From Shiella aurantiaca (GTDB taxonomy: Bacteria; Bacteroidota; Bacteroidia; Cytophagales; Cyclobacteriaceae): 64,000 nt of DNA. The notes below the pieces were generated by a model. That model saw only the letters and a program-made list of their open reading frames with translations. It was not told where the DNA came from and searched no databases. Below are positions 1-8,026 of this stretch, in pieces. A program made the position numbers and the translations under genes. The stretch is taken from contig JAUHJS010000004.1 in the NCBI GenBank assembly GCA_030412945.1, forward strand, positions 434,001 through 498,000. The letters run 5' to 3'. Each line of letters starts with the position of its first letter. Within the stretch, counting starts at the first letter, position 1.

Positions 1-431
1 GGGCGGTACACTATGCCCACTTCATGCTGGAAATAGGTTTTGGCACTGAATACAAACCATTCCCAATTATTGTAATGGGCGGAAACACCCGAAATACTGA
101 GTCCTTTTTCAAAGAGCATTTTGGGTACCTCAGGGGTAATGCATTTATGGCGAGCCGCTACCTCCTTCGGGGTGATGGCAAATGACTTGATACTTTCGAC
201 TATGATGTCACAGAAGTGGCGGTAAAATTCCCTTGTAATCTGCTTCACCTCTTTAGCCGATTTCTCAGGAAAAGAACTTGCTATCTGCTTGCTCACCACC
301 TTTTTGCGGTAGGGGATAAGGTAGTAGATAATCAAGAACAAAAAATCGGAAAGCCTATGCAGTACCCACATGGGTAAATAGGCCAAAGGGTAAATCAGAG
401 CACAAAGCAAGTAGTAGAGAAGTGTGTTCAT
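1..431 (-). CDS. Lysophospholipid acyltransferase, LpxL/HtrB type (C-terminus outside window)
   Basis: N-terminal 143 residues of a lipid A (Kdo2-lipid A) acyltransferase-like protein that would add a secondary acyl chain at the inner membrane. The N-terminus is a hydrophobic membrane anchor (about residues 3-35). The next segment, with basic residues before an FPEKS stretch, is typical of the family. A HYNNWE motif near residue 122 gives the His and acidic residue of the HX4D/E catalytic pair. The ATG at 431-429 lies 3 bases after the stop of the ABC exporter, so the two are probably cotranscribed; coupling to an MsbA-like flippase fits lipid A biosynthesis. The gene is cut by the window edge, so substrate specificity cannot be judged. 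Confidence 0.85.
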   Translation of the reverse strand, partial: MNTLLYYLLCALIYPLAYLPMWVLHRLSDFLFLIIYYLIPYRKKVVSKQIASSFPEKSAKEVKQITREFYRHFCDIIVESIKSFAITPKEVAARHKCITPEVPKMLFEKGLSISGVSAHYNNWEWFVFSAKTYFQHEVGIVYR

Positions 432-434
432 GCT

Positions 435-2237
435 TTATACTTCTTGAAACTGTAATCGAACTAAGTTTTTGTATAAACCGCCTTCCACTTTCACCAGTTC
501 TTCATGTGTACCCGATTCAATGATTTGGCCTTTTTCAAGTACAAAAATTTTGTCGGCATTACGAATGGTGGCCAAGCGATGGGCAATGATAAAGGTAGTG
601 CGGCCTTTCATAAGTTCTTCCAAGGCCTCTTGCACCATGTGCTCCGATTCGGCATCGAGCGAGCTGGTGGCTTCATCAAGAATAAGAATCTTCGGGTCTT
701 TGAGCAGGGCACGGGCAATGGCCACACGCTGGCGTTGTCCTCCGGAAAGTTTCACCCCACGTTCGCCCACCAGGGTTTGGAATCCCTCTGGGAAATCTTC
801 TATAAAGCCTAAGGCATTGGCTCTTCGGGCTGCTTCGCGAATCTCTTCCAAGCTTGCTTCGGGGTTTCCATAGCCAATATTTTCAGCAATGGTTCCGCCA
901 AAGAGGATGACTTCTTGAGGCACAACCGCCATTTGGCTACGGAAGCTTTCTAAACTGAAAGCGTTTACAGGTACCTTGTCGAGCAAGATTTCGCCCTCAT
1001 TGAGCGGATAGTAGCGCATGAGCAGCTGTACTATGGTAGATTTTCCGGCTCCACTTGGGCCTACCAATGCTACTTTTTCTCCCGGAGCTACTTTGATGTT
1101 AATACCTTTCAGTACTTCCACATCGCTGCGGGTAGGATAGCGAAAATGCACATTTTTGAACTCTATACTGCCTTTTACTTCATTGCGGGCTAGGGTGATT
1201 CCCTCGTGGGTTTGCTCATCGGTTTCATCCCAAATCTCAATAATGCGCTCGGAGGCGCCAATAGCTTTTTGAATCTGGCCGTATAAATCACCCAAACCGG
1301 CAATAGACCCACCGATAAAAGTGGTGTACAATACAAAGGAAAGTAAATCGCCTACGCTCATTTCATTGGTAGCCACTAGTTTGGCGCCATACCACATAAT
1401 GGCTACAATGCCCCCAAACAACGCAAAAATGATGAAAGAGATAAAGGCGGCTCGGTAGGTGGCAGTTTTCAGGGCGGTTTTCACCACTCTTTGCAAAGCC
1501 TGCGCATAGCGATTGGTCTCGTAAGGCTCATTGGTAAAGGCTTTTACCACCTGCACCGATTGCAGGGTTTCTTCTACCACCACATTGGTTTGCGCCAGTT
1601 CATCTTGGGTTTTCTTAGAAAGCTTACGGATAAATCGGCCGAACACCATGGCCCCACCAATAATGAGCGGGAAAGTGGCCAACATAAACAAGCTTAGGCT
1701 GGGCGTGGTGTAAAAAATGAAAATACTGCCCACGATAAGCGTCAGAATCTGGCGAATAAACTCAGCCAGTGTTACCGAAAAGGTATCTTGCAAAAGGCCC
1801 ACATCGGAAGTGATGCGGCTTACTAGTTCCCCTGTGCGTCTTTTATCATAAAAGGTCATGGGTAGTGCCATGAACTTAGCATACAGCCTTTTGCGCACAT
1901 CGGCAAGGCCCTTCTCACTTACTTGGGCAAATAAATACACGCGAAAAAAGGAAAATAGACTTTGAATAGCCAAGATGGCAATAAGCAATAAGGCAATTTG
2001 GTTGAGGCCGTTGATAAACCACTCCTGCTTACCCGAGGCGGCATCTAACAGCTTGCCGGTAACATAGGGGAAGGCCATGAGGGTAAGGCTGGAAAACAAA
2101 AGGCAGACCATGCCCAATATAAAAATGCCCTTGTAGGGTAGTACAAAGCTGAAAATGCTGCTCAGCTTTTTAAGATTCTCTTTGGTAAGGGGGCGCTTTT
2201 CCTCTGCGCTAAGGGGGCTTTTATCTTTTTTTGCCAT
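435..2237 (-). CDS. ABC transporter, fused permease/ATPase (MsbA-like)
   Basis: 600-residue half-transporter of the type that works as a homodimer to export lipids or drugs across the inner membrane. An exporter-type transmembrane domain with six helices occupies about residues 35-330. It is followed by a nucleotide-binding domain with Walker A GPSGAGKST (about 391-399), ABC signature LSGGQRQR (about 496) and Walker B LILDEATSSLD (about 517-527), then an H-loop in IIAHRLAT. All catalytic motifs are intact. The gene directly precedes an LpxL-type acyltransferase, which favours a lipid A flippase role (MsbA), but multidrug export by the same family cannot be excluded from sequence alone. Confidence 0.9.
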   Translation of the reverse strand: MAKKDKSPLSAEEKRPLTKENLKKLSSIFSFVLPYKGIFILGMVCLLFSSLTLMAFPYVTGKLLDAASGKQEWFINGLNQIALLLIAILAIQSLFSFFRVYLFAQVSEKGLADVRKRLYAKFMALPMTFYDKRRTGELVSRITSDVGLLQDTFSVTLAEFIRQILTLIVGSIFIFYTTPSLSLFMLATFPLIIGGAMVFGRFIRKLSKKTQDELAQTNVVVEETLQSVQVVKAFTNEPYETNRYAQALQRVVKTALKTATYRAAFISFIIFALFGGIVAIMWYGAKLVATNEMSVGDLLSFVLYTTFIGGSIAGLGDLYGQIQKAIGASERIIEIWDETDEQTHEGITLARNEVKGSIEFKNVHFRYPTRSDVEVLKGINIKVAPGEKVALVGPSGAGKSTIVQLLMRYYPLNEGEILLDKVPVNAFSLESFRSQMAVVPQEVILFGGTIAENIGYGNPEASLEEIREAARRANALGFIEDFPEGFQTLVGERGVKLSGGQRQRVAIARALLKDPKILILDEATSSLDAESEHMVQEALEELMKGRTTFIIAHRLATIRNADKIFVLEKGQIIESGTHEELVKVEGGLYKNLVRLQFQEV

Positions 2238-2268
2238 GTGCTGTGCCGATAGAATCGGCCGTATAATT

Positions 2269-2799
2269 TTAAAATGCTACTTTTTTATAAAAATCCCAGA
2301 TGGCAATACCCATGCTCACTGAGATATTGAGCGAATGCTTGGTGCCCACTTGAGGAATTTCCAAACACCCATTTACAAGCTTCATCACTTCTTCATCTAC
2401 ACCAAACACTTCATTGCCAAACACAAATGCATATTTTTGGTTCGCCACGGGCTGAAAATCTTGCAACCAAATGCGCTCCTGCGCCTGCTCAATGGCATAT
2501 ACGAGGTATTGCTGCGCTTGGAGTTCCTTTACCAGTGCCAAGGTACTTTCGGCATGTTGCCAAGAAACCGATTCTTCGGCCCCCAAGGCGGTTTTGTGAA
2601 TGTCGCGGTGAGGAGGTGTGGCAGTAATGCCCGTGAGGTAAATTTTCTCTACAGCAAAGGCATCGGAAGTACGAAAAGCCGAACCTACATTGTTCATGCT
2701 GCGCACATTATCCAAGATAATGACTAAAGGAATTTTTGGGGATTCTTTGAATTCTTCCACCGAGGGCCTGTTGAGCTCCTCCATGCTTAATTTTCGCAT
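2269..2799 (-). CDS. SpoU/TrmH-family RNA 2'-O-methyltransferase
   Basis: SPOUT-fold methylase that would transfer a methyl group from SAM to a ribose 2'-OH of tRNA or rRNA. All three family motifs are visible: the Asn/Arg stretch DNVRSMNNVGSAFRT with the catalytic Arg, the FGNEVFGVDEEV stretch, and the knot motif IPQVGTKHSLNISVS. The start at 2799 (MRKLSMEE) is preferred over an upstream in-frame TTG at 2826, because a TAATTTTG promoter box overlaps the upstream codon. The protein is 176 residues, at the short end for the family and without a substrate-binding N-domain. Which RNA is modified is not predictable. Confidence 0.87.
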   Translation of the reverse strand: MRKLSMEELNRPSVEEFKESPKIPLVIILDNVRSMNNVGSAFRTSDAFAVEKIYLTGITATPPHRDIHKTALGAEESVSWQHAESTLALVKELQAQQYLVYAIEQAQERIWLQDFQPVANQKYAFVFGNEVFGVDEEVMKLVNGCLEIPQVGTKHSLNISVSMGIAIWDFYKKVAF

Positions 2800-2823
2800 G
2801 CCGCATCTACTTAATAAACTCGG

Positions 2824-2831
2824 CAAAATTA
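2824..2831 (-). promoter_or_regulatory. Bacteroidota -7 promoter box for the RNA methyltransferase
   Basis: Reads TAATTTTG on the minus strand, a full match to the Bacteroidota TAnnTTTG element, about 25 bases before the ATG at 2799. A TTG lies upstream at a 23-base spacing, longer than the usual 19-20. The element rules out the longer TTG start. Confidence 0.5.
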
Positions 2832-2976
2832 CACTTTTAATAAAGCAAAGCGAACAATATCTGTAATTATACGACTGCCACCTTGCAGAAGGTGGGCGAG
2901 CAAATCACGATATTTGAAAAAATTAGAGGAGTTGTTCCAACCTTCGCCAAAAGGAAGGTGTCTAGCTCAATAGAAC

Positions 2977-3540
2977 ATGTCGGTCGACCCTAAGGAAAAA
3001 GAACTGCTAGAAGGCTGCAAAGCAGGCAAACCCGCTGCCCAAAAGGCGCTATACACCCGTTTTGCGGGTGAGATGCTAGTGGTATGCATGCGCTATACTA
3101 AGAGCAAAAGCGAGGCGGAAGACATCCTGCAAGAGGCCTTTATCCGGATTTTCCGCTCGGTAGAGGGTTTTAGGGGAGAGAGTAGCCTGTTTTTTTGGGT
3201 GAAACGGATAGTGGTGAATACCGCCCTGAATCATTACCGAAAGAATAAGCGCCACCTCTATTTGGTGAGCGATGAATCGGAAGAATATGAGCAGGTAAGC
3301 CCCCAAAGCCTGCTGGCCGATATGCACTGGAAAGATTTGCTGCTTATGATACAGGAATTACCCTGGGGCTGTCAGCAGATTTTCAACTTATACGCCATAG
3401 AGGGTTATACCCATAAAGAAATAGCCGAGATGTTAGAAATAAGTGAAGGGACTTCAAAGAGTCAGTTTTCGCGTGCACGCCAGCTTTTGCAGGCACGCAT
3501 AGGAAAAGAAAAAAGTAGGAATTATGGAACCGCAGGATAA
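2977..3540 (+). CDS. ECF RNA polymerase sigma factor (sigma-70 family)
   Basis: 187-residue alternative sigma factor. Region 2 (about residues 25-95) contains the DILQEAFIRIFR core-binding/-10 recognition helices. Region 4 (about 125-175) contains the helix-turn-helix GYTHKEIAEMLEISEGTSKSQ. There is no sigma 1.1 or region 3, which defines the ECF group. It is first in a six-gene plus-strand run and overlaps the next gene by 17 bases, the classic sigma/anti-sigma arrangement. It probably directs transcription of its own operon in response to an envelope cue relayed by the next protein. A GATATTTG sequence at about 2911 may be its promoter, one mismatch from TAnnTTTG. Confidence 0.93.
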   Translation: MSVDPKEKELLEGCKAGKPAAQKALYTRFAGEMLVVCMRYTKSKSEAEDILQEAFIRIFRSVEGFRGESSLFFWVKRIVVNTALNHYRKNKRHLYLVSDESEEYEQVSPQSLLADMHWKDLLLMIQELPWGCQQIFNLYAIEGYTHKEIAEMLEISEGTSKSQFSRARQLLQARIGKEKSRNYGTAG

Positions 3541-4891
3541 TAAAGCGTGGAGCAAAGCATGGGGAGAGGCTTTTGAAGGGGCAAGCATAGCACCTTCGGA
3601 AGCTTCGTGGTCGGCTATTGAGGCAGAAATTACGCCTCAAAAGCCATCCTATCGGGCTTTTTGGTGGGTGGCAGCTTCTTTTTTGGCAGGAGTGGCCAGT
3701 ACTGCGGGTGTCTTTTTGTGGTGGAATTCCCACACTGAACCAATGCCAGTGGTAGCGCTGGAGCAAAGCCGTATGCTCGATGATGACGCGGTCTTGTTAG
3801 GCGAAAATAAAATCCAAAAAGGCAAGGAAAAGCGCAAGCTCCAAGATGTGACAGAGGAGACTCTTATAGGAGAGGTGGAGCAAGCGGCTCGTGCAGATGA
3901 TACATCTACCCAAGCCCAATGGGCGGAAAACAAACAGACGATGATAGCCCAAACGGCAAACCAAGCGCCTGTTCCTTCGATGGCGTCTTCAACAAATACC
4001 TTGGCTTACCAATGGAAGTCTTTATCGCCCCAAGGGCCTACCTTACAATTTATGAAAGAGGTGCGCTGGCAGTTATTCAACGACCGCCCTGTTCAGTGGT
4101 ATAAAGATGAAGTACTACTGGCCGAAGAAGAGGAGGAATCTTCGCTGGTTCAACCTTGGCGTATGGGCTTGGCCCTAGCTTCGGGCGCGATGAATGGAGG
4201 GATAGGGAGTGCTTCCAATCTGGAGGCTGATATGGCTTTTGATCCGGCCGGAGCGATGAGCTATGGTTTTGTGGAAAGCGAAGACAAAGGAATCACCACC
4301 AGCTATGGAGCCCAAGTGGGCAAGCGGGTAGGCAAAAGATGGGTGCTCAGCAGTGGTTTAGGGTATAGTGTATCCAGTCACAAAAGCTCCAGCAATTTGA
4401 TATTAGTGGACCAAGGAAGTAGTGTAAAGTTGAATGCTGTTAATGAATTTGTGGATACAGATGCCCAGCAGGCACGTTTTGGATTGGAAAGTTATCAGCT
4501 GGAGGTGAGTTCAGAAGTGTATCAATTGCGAAACCAGTATGAGTTTATCAGTGTACCTATTCAGGTGGGGTATTATTTGGTAGATACCAAATGGAAAGTG
4601 GCTGTGAGCACAGGCCTCATGGCGGATATTTTTTATAGATACACCACTACCGAAGAAAGTGGTGCCCTGCAAGACTTGGTGCTTCGCCCCAAGGACTCAC
4701 CAGAGTGGAACTGGTTGAATACCAGCCTATCTACCGGCATGGAGATTTCCCGCGAACTTGGGGGGAATTACCTGCTCAGTGTTCAGCCGAGTTATCGCTT
4801 GGTACTAAACCAAGAAGGCGCCTTTGCGACTAATTCCTTGAGCCCGAATGTGTTTCAGCTAGGGTTCAGTTTTCAATATATTTTTCAATAG
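3524..4891 (+). CDS. Anti-sigma-like inner-membrane protein with C-terminal beta-barrel region
   Basis: 455 residues. The N-terminal 43 residues are cytoplasmic in character, with Trp-rich helices like short Bacteroidota anti-sigma domains. One transmembrane helix follows (about 44-67), then a charged, low-complexity linker to about residue 200. The rest is an alternating aromatic/polar region ending in FQLGFSFQYIFQ, the pattern of an outer-membrane beta-barrel. No signal peptide precedes the helix. Overlap with the sigma gene and the N-terminal layout support an anti-sigma role. The barrel-like C-terminus on an inner-membrane anchored protein is topologically odd. Function is inferred from context. 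Confidence 0.7.
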   Translation: MEPQDNKAWSKAWGEAFEGASIAPSEASWSAIEAEITPQKPSYRAFWWVAASFLAGVASTAGVFLWWNSHTEPMPVVALEQSRMLDDDAVLLGENKIQKGKEKRKLQDVTEETLIGEVEQAARADDTSTQAQWAENKQTMIAQTANQAPVPSMASSTNTLAYQWKSLSPQGPTLQFMKEVRWQLFNDRPVQWYKDEVLLAEEEEESSLVQPWRMGLALASGAMNGGIGSASNLEADMAFDPAGAMSYGFVESEDKGITTSYGAQVGKRVGKRWVLSSGLGYSVSSHKSSSNLILVDQGSSVKLNAVNEFVDTDAQQARFGLESYQLEVSSEVYQLRNQYEFISVPIQVGYYLVDTKWKVAVSTGLMADIFYRYTTTEESGALQDLVLRPKDSPEWNWLNTSLSTGMEISRELGGNYLLSVQPSYRLVLNQEGAFATNSLSPNVFQLGFSFQYIFQ

Positions 4892-4949
4892 CCTTCCAAC
4901 CCTTTTTGAACCGACCGAGTCCTTGTGTTAGAACCAACGCTATAAGGAT

Positions 4950-6230
4950 ATGAAAACCCTCACACGTCTTTTGGTGCCACTTATCCCTTTGAGCTTGATG
5001 GGCCTTATGGCCTGTGAAGATCGATGTGAGATTGAGTCCACTCAGTATTACTACGAACCCGTGTATACCTCTTGGGAGGATTTGCGCGCATCGGTAAAGT
5101 TTGAAGCTCCAAGACCTATCAACCAGCATGGAAAGATTTACTTTATCAATGATTATGTATTGATTAATGAACCCAACGTAGGGATACATTTTATCAATAA
5201 CACTGACCGCGAAAATCCCAAACCTGTAGGCTTTCTGAGTATTCCCGGGAATTTTGATATGGCGGCCAATCAGCAGTATCTGTATGCAGATAGCTATACC
5301 GACTTGGTGATTGTGGATATTAGCAATATGCGTCAGCCACAGGAGGCCAACCGTATGCAGAATGTGTTTACTAATTACAATTCCTATGGCTTCTATCCCG
5401 ACCCAGAGATGGGCGTGGTGTCCGAATGGCGGGAAGCGAGTTTTACCCAAACCATGCCGAGTGATTGTAATGGCAATACCGACTGGACTCGCTATCACGA
5501 CCGCGGAATCTTTGTGGATTATGCGATGGAGTCTTCTGCCGATGCGGTAAGCCCAAGCAATCCGGGCATGGGTGGCTCTATGGCGCGCTTTACTATTGCC
5601 CATGAGCGTTTGTACACAGTTGACTTATCGGATTTGCAGGTGGTGGACCTCAGTAATCCGCTGCAGCCGGTGGTAGGGCAAAAGACGAGTCTTGATTGGG
5701 GTGTGGAAACCATTTTTCCTTATCAAGATAAGCTCTTTATCGGGGCGAACAATGGTATGTGGATTTACGATATCTCCAGTCCCGATGCCCCTGAATACCT
5801 CAGCCGCTTTACTCACGAAACCAGCTGTGATCCTGTAGTAACGGACGGACAATATGCTTATGTGACTTTACGCTCCGGCACGGAGTGCAATGGCTTCACC
5901 AATCAGTTGGAAGTGATTGATATTGTGGATCCGCGAAATCCTGAGCGAGTGGCGATATACCCTATGTACAATCCGCACGGACTGGCAGTGGATGGCTCAA
6001 GCTTGTACATCTGCGATGGGGATGAAGGATTGAAGGTATACAATAAATCCGATGTGATGACCATCGACCAGCACCTCATCCAGCAGTATCCCGATATGTT
6101 TGCCTATGATGTAATCGCCTTCGATTGCCATGTGATGCTGATTGCCGATGACGGACTTCATCAGTATATCTGTCAGGATGATTTACTCACGCTTCAGTAT
6201 GTAAGCACTATTCCGTTTACTTCCTTATGA
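4950..6230 (+). CDS. LVIVD-repeat lipoprotein
   Basis: 426-residue predicted lipoprotein; the lipobox LMAC puts the acylated Cys at residue 22. Beyond about residue 60 it holds repeated beta-propeller blades with LVIVDISN, LQVVDLSNP and LEVIDIVDPRNPE cores, the LVIVD repeat known from bacterial surface beta-propellers. Several Cys residues in the mature part could form disulfides. It lies 58 bases after the preceding gene and overlaps the next by four bases (ATGA), so it belongs to the sigma-factor operon. Likely a cell-surface or periplasmic binding propeller; ligand unknown. Confidence 0.8.
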   Translation: MKTLTRLLVPLIPLSLMGLMACEDRCEIESTQYYYEPVYTSWEDLRASVKFEAPRPINQHGKIYFINDYVLINEPNVGIHFINNTDRENPKPVGFLSIPGNFDMAANQQYLYADSYTDLVIVDISNMRQPQEANRMQNVFTNYNSYGFYPDPEMGVVSEWREASFTQTMPSDCNGNTDWTRYHDRGIFVDYAMESSADAVSPSNPGMGGSMARFTIAHERLYTVDLSDLQVVDLSNPLQPVVGQKTSLDWGVETIFPYQDKLFIGANNGMWIYDISSPDAPEYLSRFTHETSCDPVVTDGQYAYVTLRSGTECNGFTNQLEVIDIVDPRNPERVAIYPMYNPHGLAVDGSSLYICDGDEGLKVYNKSDVMTIDQHLIQQYPDMFAYDVIAFDCHVMLIADDGLHQYICQDDLLTLQYVSTIPFTSL

Positions 6231-6970
6231 GATTACTTGTACTCAGTTTATTTCTAAGCCTTTCCTTCTTCGGTTGGGCCCAGCGCGATAAGGTATATTT
6301 ATCAAATGGTAGTGTGCTGATTGGCGATGTTACCATGAGTCCTTCGGTCGATTCTCTGGCTATAAACCTATCCGGCCAAACTTTTTCATTTCCCATCCAG
6401 GCGGTAGATGCTGTGGTGATTAAAAAGGCGGGCTTCCGTGCCCGATACAAAAACCAAACGCCCTTTACAGGCGGCTATAGCGGAGCTATCCGGGGGAGCG
6501 TTTTTCTTGGAGGAGGCATTGAAAGCCAGCCAACCAAAAGTTTGGCGCTCTCTACCTATCATGGTTATCAGTATAAGCCTTGGCTAAACCTAAGCCTAGG
6601 CACAGGATATTACAGTTATGACCGCTACCAAGCTATTCCGGTGTTTCTACGCTATCATTTGATAATGGGTCGTTCACGCATTGCGCCTATGCTATTTGTA
6701 GAAGGTGGCTACGGCTGGGTTTGGTCTAAAGAAAGCTGGCTGGATGTGAGCAAAGGAGGGCTTAACTATGCCGTGGGATTAGGCTGGCAACGCAAAATTG
6801 GCACCGACTACATGCGCTTTGAGCTGGGTGTGCAGCGTCAGAAGATGGAAGAAGTTATCATGAGCAATCAATACTACGTTGATTCATGGATTATGCCCGG
6901 TGGAGGCTGGCGCCAGATTCAGAAGCGAACGCTTACGCGGGCTAGCTTTAGTATCAGTTATGTATTTTAA
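6227..6970 (+). CDS. Outer-membrane beta-barrel protein, unknown function
   Basis: 247 residues with a cleavable signal peptide (cleavage near residue 18, after WA). Next comes a small domain of the type seen in proteins that sense or bind at the envelope (KVYLSNGSVLIGDV, then a hydrophobic repeat). A C-terminal porin-like region has regularly spaced aromatic beta strands and ends in ISYVF, a terminal Phe as in outer-membrane proteins. It overlaps the LVIVD gene by four bases, suggesting translational coupling. I do not recognise a named family. Confidence 0.65.
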   Translation: MRLLVLSLFLSLSFFGWAQRDKVYLSNGSVLIGDVTMSPSVDSLAINLSGQTFSFPIQAVDAVVIKKAGFRARYKNQTPFTGGYSGAIRGSVFLGGGIESQPTKSLALSTYHGYQYKPWLNLSLGTGYYSYDRYQAIPVFLRYHLIMGRSRIAPMLFVEGGYGWVWSKESWLDVSKGGLNYAVGLGWQRKIGTDYMRFELGVQRQKMEEVIMSNQYYVDSWIMPGGGWRQIQKRTLTRASFSISYVF

Positions 6971-6995
6971 CTACAGCCGATTGTAGGATATCGCT

Positions 6996-7319
6996 ATGTA
7001 CTGCAAAGTTTTCTTGTGGGCATTTTGCCTGCTGAGTTTGGTTTCTTGTATGTCGGGAGAGCAGGAGTGTGCCTGCCTGGAAGGACGTATTTATCTGGCT
7101 AAGGGCTATTTGTATAATTATTCCTCCGAAACGGATGAAGGCTGTGGATGGGCGCTGGTAATGAAGGAAAGTACAGTACTATTGGAAAATCTGGAAGATG
7201 AATTTCAGCAAGACAGCTTACACGTGGAAGTAAACTACACACTGCAAGAGCGGGTGTTTTGTGCCCAAATAGTGAACACGCTTGATAAAGTGAATATCAG
7301 AACTATTAAACTATTATAA
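6996..7319 (+). CDS. Small lipoprotein (paralogue of the next gene)
   Basis: 107-residue lipoprotein; the lipobox LVSC gives Cys18. The mature part contains DEGCGWALV, a spaced second Cys near the end (VFCAQI) and a closing NIRTIKLL strand. The same layout is found in the next gene (DGCGWVLAL, APCGMN, IHLLEIR), so the two are diverged tandem duplicates. Two conserved Cys in the mature chain could form a disulfide. Third-to-last position in the sigma operon suggests an envelope stress or sensing role, but no function is known to me. Confidence 0.7.
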   Translation: MYCKVFLWAFCLLSLVSCMSGEQECACLEGRIYLAKGYLYNYSSETDEGCGWALVMKESTVLLENLEDEFQQDSLHVEVNYTLQERVFCAQIVNTLDKVNIRTIKLL

Positions 7320-7321
7320 CT

Positions 7322-7636
7322 ATGAAAACAGCAGTGAGATTATTACCCTTGTTAGTTTTTTTATCCTGCGGAAAGGAAGAAAACACCCTCGTGCCAAAAG
7401 AAGAAGCTGCCTCGATAACGGCATTGGCTACTGTACGGTATTATGGCTCGGTAGCTGCAGATGGCTGCGGATGGGTATTGGCCCTTGATTCGGCCACACT
7501 TTCGGCCGAGGAAGTGCCTCCCATCTATTTGATTGATGGAAATAAAGTAAATATAACATTCAAAGAAAAGGGAACGGCACCGTGCGGTATGAATCCCAAC
7601 GGCCTTATCGATATCCATTTGCTGGAAATTCGATAA
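7322..7636 (+). CDS. Small lipoprotein (paralogue of the preceding gene)
   Basis: 104-residue lipoprotein with lipobox FLSC (Cys16). It shares the DGCGW motif, the second Cys and the terminal hydrophobic strand with the 107-residue protein just upstream. Two bases separate the genes. It is the last gene of the ECF sigma operon and is followed directly by a strong intrinsic terminator. Unrecognised family; tandem duplication is the visible origin. Confidence 0.7.
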   Translation: MKTAVRLLPLLVFLSCGKEENTLVPKEEAASITALATVRYYGSVAADGCGWVLALDSATLSAEEVPPIYLIDGNKVNITFKEKGTAPCGMNPNGLIDIHLLEIR

Positions 7637-7662
7637 GATTAATCCATTAGGGTTTAGGGTTA

Positions 7663-7686
7663 GAAAGGGCTTCGGCCCTTTTTTTG
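7663..7686 (+). terminator. Intrinsic terminator of the sigma operon
   Basis: AAAGGGC-TTCG-GCCCTTT stem with a UUCG-type tetraloop followed by a T run, 27 bases after the last stop codon of the operon. Confidence 0.9.
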
Positions 7687-7689
7687 TGT

Positions 7690-8026
7690 CTTTTAGCCGG
7701 ATAATTCTGTAAGAGTTTATACGATTTTTGATGTACCATTTTATACAAAAAGTTCACTTTTTTGAACATTGGGCTTCTCAAACCTACACTTTTAAATGCC
7801 AATAGTACATATTGGAATAATACAATTAATGATATTTAGATAATATTGTATCGGTAAAGTATAATTTTATAAAATTGCGTCAATTGGTAAAATTTCAAAG
7901 CTTTTACCCTTATTATTAAATAATTACGAAATTTTATTTTTAAATGTCCGGCAAATATTCTTAAGTTGCGCTATTGTTTGTTTTGTAAAAAACAAAGTAA
8001 TACGTATAACCCTTAACCCCATTTTA
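7690..8026 (+). promoter_or_regulatory. Long AT-rich leader upstream of the metalloprotease
   Basis: About 340 bases without a gene and very AT-rich, containing a GTTCA/TGAAC inverted repeat (7752-7767). No perfect TTG-N19-TAnnTTTG pair is visible; the closest is TTG near 7966 followed by TATTGTTTG-like sequence. A long leader of this sort often carries the promoter and 5' UTR of a highly regulated secreted protein. Confidence 0.35.

Noticed and set aside
1..431. Complete acyltransferase gene
   Set aside because: The frame runs off the left edge, so it is listed as partial.
7690..8026. Riboswitch in the protease leader
   Set aside because: Apart from one short inverted repeat no conserved structure could be recognised.
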